A stretch of DNA of 7,551 nucleotides from Flavobacteriaceae bacterium. Lineage in GTDB: Bacteria > Bacteroidota > Bacteroidia > Flavobacteriales > Flavobacteriaceae. The stretch spans positions 1 through 7,551 of the forward strand of contig JALZVC010000117.1 in assembly GCA_023301205.1 (NCBI GenBank), given 5' to 3'. The notes under the pieces were generated by a model. It saw only the letters and a program-made list of their open reading frames with translations. It had not been told where the DNA came from and did not search any database. The position numbers and the translations under genes were made by a program. The first letter of the stretch is position 1, and every line of letters begins with the position of its first letter. This document shows, piece by piece, positions 5,994 to 7,551 of the stretch.

Positions 5994-7229
5994 CTATATT
6001 TTATCTGCTGCTGAAATTTTCTCTGCTTGAAGTTGCTTAATAAATTGATCAAACTCAGCCACAAACTTCGTGTATTCTAGTCCAGTAGCTGGACCATTAA
6101 AGCCCGTATGAATTTTACGAACCTTACCATTTTTATCAATAAAAATAGAGGTTGGATAGGACAAAACATGGTTGAGCATAGGTAGTTTTTCTTGCGCTTC
6201 TTTTTTATCACTACTTCCATATTGGGCTAAAAGAATAGGATACGGCACGCCTACTTTCTCTTTAAGTCTATTAATAGCCTTAAAAGCTTTTTCTTTACTA
6301 GGAGCATACTCAAACGCTAAAGCTACAAACTCGAGGTTATCATTTTTATGTTCGTTAAAATATTGCGTATAAAATTTAGTTTCATCTAGACAATTGGGAC
6401 ACCAGGTTCCCATAATCTGAACAACAACGACTTTATTTTTAAAACGTTCATCAAGTAACGAAACGTTATTTCCATCTGTATCTGGGAAATTGAAAGCGAA
6501 TCTATCATAGCTTTCTTTTAAGTGGGTTAAAGATCCTGCAGATGGCAACTCATAGGATTCATTCCTTTTTGCCGTAAAAGGTTCTTCCCAGTGATTACCA
6601 CTATAAAAAACACCCTTAATTATTGAATCTTGTATGGCTGCTTTAAATAGAAATGCGTGTGCACCATCAAAAGTGGATAGTTTTAAGGAGTCGCCCTCTA
6701 CTACCCCTTCTAGGTATCTGTAATCGCCTGTAGTCGTTCTAAAAGTTCCGTTAACTTTTTTTCCTCTTTGTTTAAATATTCCTTTTGCGATATAACGATC
6801 TGCTTCATTATCTGGGCTAAACACAGCTTCCCAATTACCTGCTATGTCTGCCTTAGGAGACTTAGAGGTATTAAATCTTTCGGTATTATTGTGTTCCATA
6901 CTAAAAGGAATTATTCTCTTTAAACTTGGTTTGATAAAATCTCCTTTGATGCTCTTTTCTGTAAACACCCCTTTTAAAACTCCTTCATAAACAGGCATTT
7001 TTATAATGATAGAATCTCCTTTTAACGTTACTTCATTCACTTGAATTTCTTCTTCGGCATTAAATATGGTAATCGTATTATCTGCATGATACTCCATTAA
7101 AAACGGTAATGTATTGTCATTGCCTAGGTCTAGCGTTGCTCTCCAACTGCCTTCACTAGGTTTTAAATCTTTGGCGTTTTCGCAGGAAACTGCAATGAAT
7201 ACAATAAATAGAAGCGTAATATATTTCAT
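5994..7229 (-). CDS. TlpA/ResA-like thioredoxin lipoprotein with duplicated N-terminal beta domain
   Basis: This is a 411-residue predicted lipoprotein. MKYITLLFIVFIAVSC is a short signal with lipobox AVSC, so C16 would be lipidated and the protein anchored facing the periplasm or outer surface. The C-terminal part (about 240-400) is a thioredoxin fold of the TlpA/ResA type: FNFPDTDGNNVSLLDERFKN, then VVVVQIMGTWCPNC with redox cysteines C277 and C280, and the cis-proline P359 in SYPTSIFIDKNGKV. Such proteins reduce or exchange disulfides in envelope proteins, including during cytochrome c maturation. The N-terminal part (about 25-225) is beta-rich and appears to be two copies of one unit: GSWRA, GDS, IKGDF, IPFSMEHN matched by GNWEA, GDS, IKGVF, EPFTAKRN. 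The ATG start is fixed by the signal peptide. The substrate is unknown and no partner gene is nearby. Confidence 0.9.
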   Translation of the reverse strand: MKYITLLFIVFIAVSCENAKDLKPSEGSWRATLDLGNDNTLPFLMEYHADNTITIFNAEEEIQVNEVTLKGDSIIIKMPVYEGVLKGVFTEKSIKGDFIKPSLKRIIPFSMEHNNTERFNTSKSPKADIAGNWEAVFSPDNEADRYIAKGIFKQRGKKVNGTFRTTTGDYRYLEGVVEGDSLKLSTFDGAHAFLFKAAIQDSIIKGVFYSGNHWEEPFTAKRNESYELPSAGSLTHLKESYDRFAFNFPDTDGNNVSLLDERFKNKVVVVQIMGTWCPNCLDETKFYTQYFNEHKNDNLEFVALAFEYAPSKEKAFKAINRLKEKVGVPYPILLAQYGSSDKKEAQEKLPMLNHVLSYPTSIFIDKNGKVRKIHTGFNGPATGLEYTKFVAEFDQFIKQLQAEKISAADKI

Positions 7230-7380
7230 CTGTACAAGTTATTTAAGAAAAAGGAAGAAAGTATGCCCAAGGTGTTCATCTTCTTTTAATTTATTAATTG
7301 TAATTGGGCGTTTTAAGTTAAGTGTTTTGAAAATTTAGATATTCGTTTTTAAATATACTCACAAAAAATGGGATTAGTGT

Positions 7381-7388
7381 TATCTTTG
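7381..7388 (+). promoter_or_regulatory. Promoter -7 element for pheT
   Basis: TATCTTTG is a full match to TAnnTTTG, 20 bp before the pheT ATG, which predicts a leader of about 14 nt. No good TTTG element is visible 19-21 bp upstream. The neighbouring gene on the left is divergent, so pheT needs a promoter in this gap. Confidence 0.6.
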
Positions 7389-7408
7389 TGGGCTGATAAC
7401 AAGAAGTC

Positions 7409-7551
7409 ATGAAGATATCGTATAACTGGTTAAAACAATTTATTAATCTCGACTGGGATGCAGAAAAGACGGGTGAATTACTCACAGACTTAGGGCTGGA
7501 GATAGAAGGCATCACATCTTTTTCTTCTGTTAAAGGAGGGCTTGAAGGCGT
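7409..7551 (+). CDS. pheT: Phenylalanine-tRNA ligase beta subunit, 5' end only
   Basis: The frame is open from the ATG at 7409 to the window edge: 47 complete codons plus two bases. The translation begins MKISYNWLKQFINLDWDAEK, then TGELLTDLGLEIEGIT, then a segment ending VKGGLEG. This is the typical N-terminus of bacterial PheT: start MKISYNWLK, the LT-x-x-GLE-x-E motif, and the segment leading into the tRNA-binding (EMAP/OB-like) domain. PheT pairs with PheS to charge tRNA-Phe, and its beta subunit carries the editing site, which lies beyond this window. The upstream neighbour is divergent rather than pheS, so pheS must be encoded elsewhere. A TATCTTTG element lies 20 bp before the start. 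Identity rests on under 50 residues, but these are distinctive. Confidence 0.9.
   Translation, partial: MKISYNWLKQFINLDWDAEKTGELLTDLGLEIEGITSFSSVKGGLEG

Noticed and set aside
7233..7241. TAACTTGTA on the - strand just before the thioredoxin lipoprotein ATG, similar to TATCTTGTA before the START-like gene
   Set aside because: It departs from TAnnTTTG, has no -33 partner, and would give an almost leaderless transcript; too weak to call a promoter.
7265..7309. Inverted GCCCAA (7265-7270) and TTGGGC (7304-7309) in the gap before pheT
   Set aside because: The arms are only 6 bp with about 33 bp between them and no T-tract; likely chance in AT-rich DNA.
7318..7515. 65-codon - strand frame over the pheT start
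   Set aside because: It is antisense to the conserved PheT N-terminus and the pheT promoter element.

Overview
The window looks like an ordinary, mostly housekeeping segment of a Flavobacteriaceae-type (Bacteroidota) chromosome. This rests on three things: AT-rich DNA with short A-rich leaders and no clear Shine-Dalgarno sites; several close matches to the Bacteroidota promoter -7 element TAnnTTTG, one with a TTG/TTTG element 19 bp upstream; and proteins that read as Flavobacteria-like versions of RecQ, Fmt, HU, YqgE and PheT. No phage, plasmid, transposase, CRISPR array, tRNA or rRNA was seen.

Left part (1-3430, + strand). The 3' end of an AAA-type ATPase gene overlaps a recQ helicase gene that starts with TTG inside a TTGA junction. 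The RecQ carries its four zinc cysteines unusually far toward the C-terminus. A 265-bp spacer packed with palindromes and intergenic-repeat-like DNA follows, then fmt (methionyl-tRNA formyltransferase).

Middle (3431-4573, + strand). An HU-type nucleoid protein gene has its own promoter, an upstream 10-bp inverted repeat and a strong intrinsic terminator. A YqgE/AlgH-family gene follows with its own weaker promoter. It ends exactly where a convergent gene ends, with no bases between the two stop codons.

Right part (4574-7229, - strand). Reading leftward from 7229 there is a lipoprotein thioredoxin (TlpA/ResA-like) whose N-terminal half looks internally duplicated, then a small START-like protein, then a fold-type IV PLP aminotransferase. 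Between the last two genes a terminator-like hairpin and a promoter -7 element overlap physically. At the right edge, + strand, is the beginning of pheT (phenylalanyl-tRNA synthetase beta subunit) with a TATCTTTG element just upstream, divergent from the thioredoxin gene.

The genes do not form one pathway. Fmt and PheT belong to translation, RecQ and HU to DNA maintenance, and the thioredoxin lipoprotein to envelope redox. I did not find a convincing new multi-gene system. The points most worth checking are the RecQ domain order, the duplicated N-terminus of the thioredoxin lipoprotein, the repeat-rich spacer upstream of fmt, and the overlapping terminator and promoter upstream of the aminotransferase.
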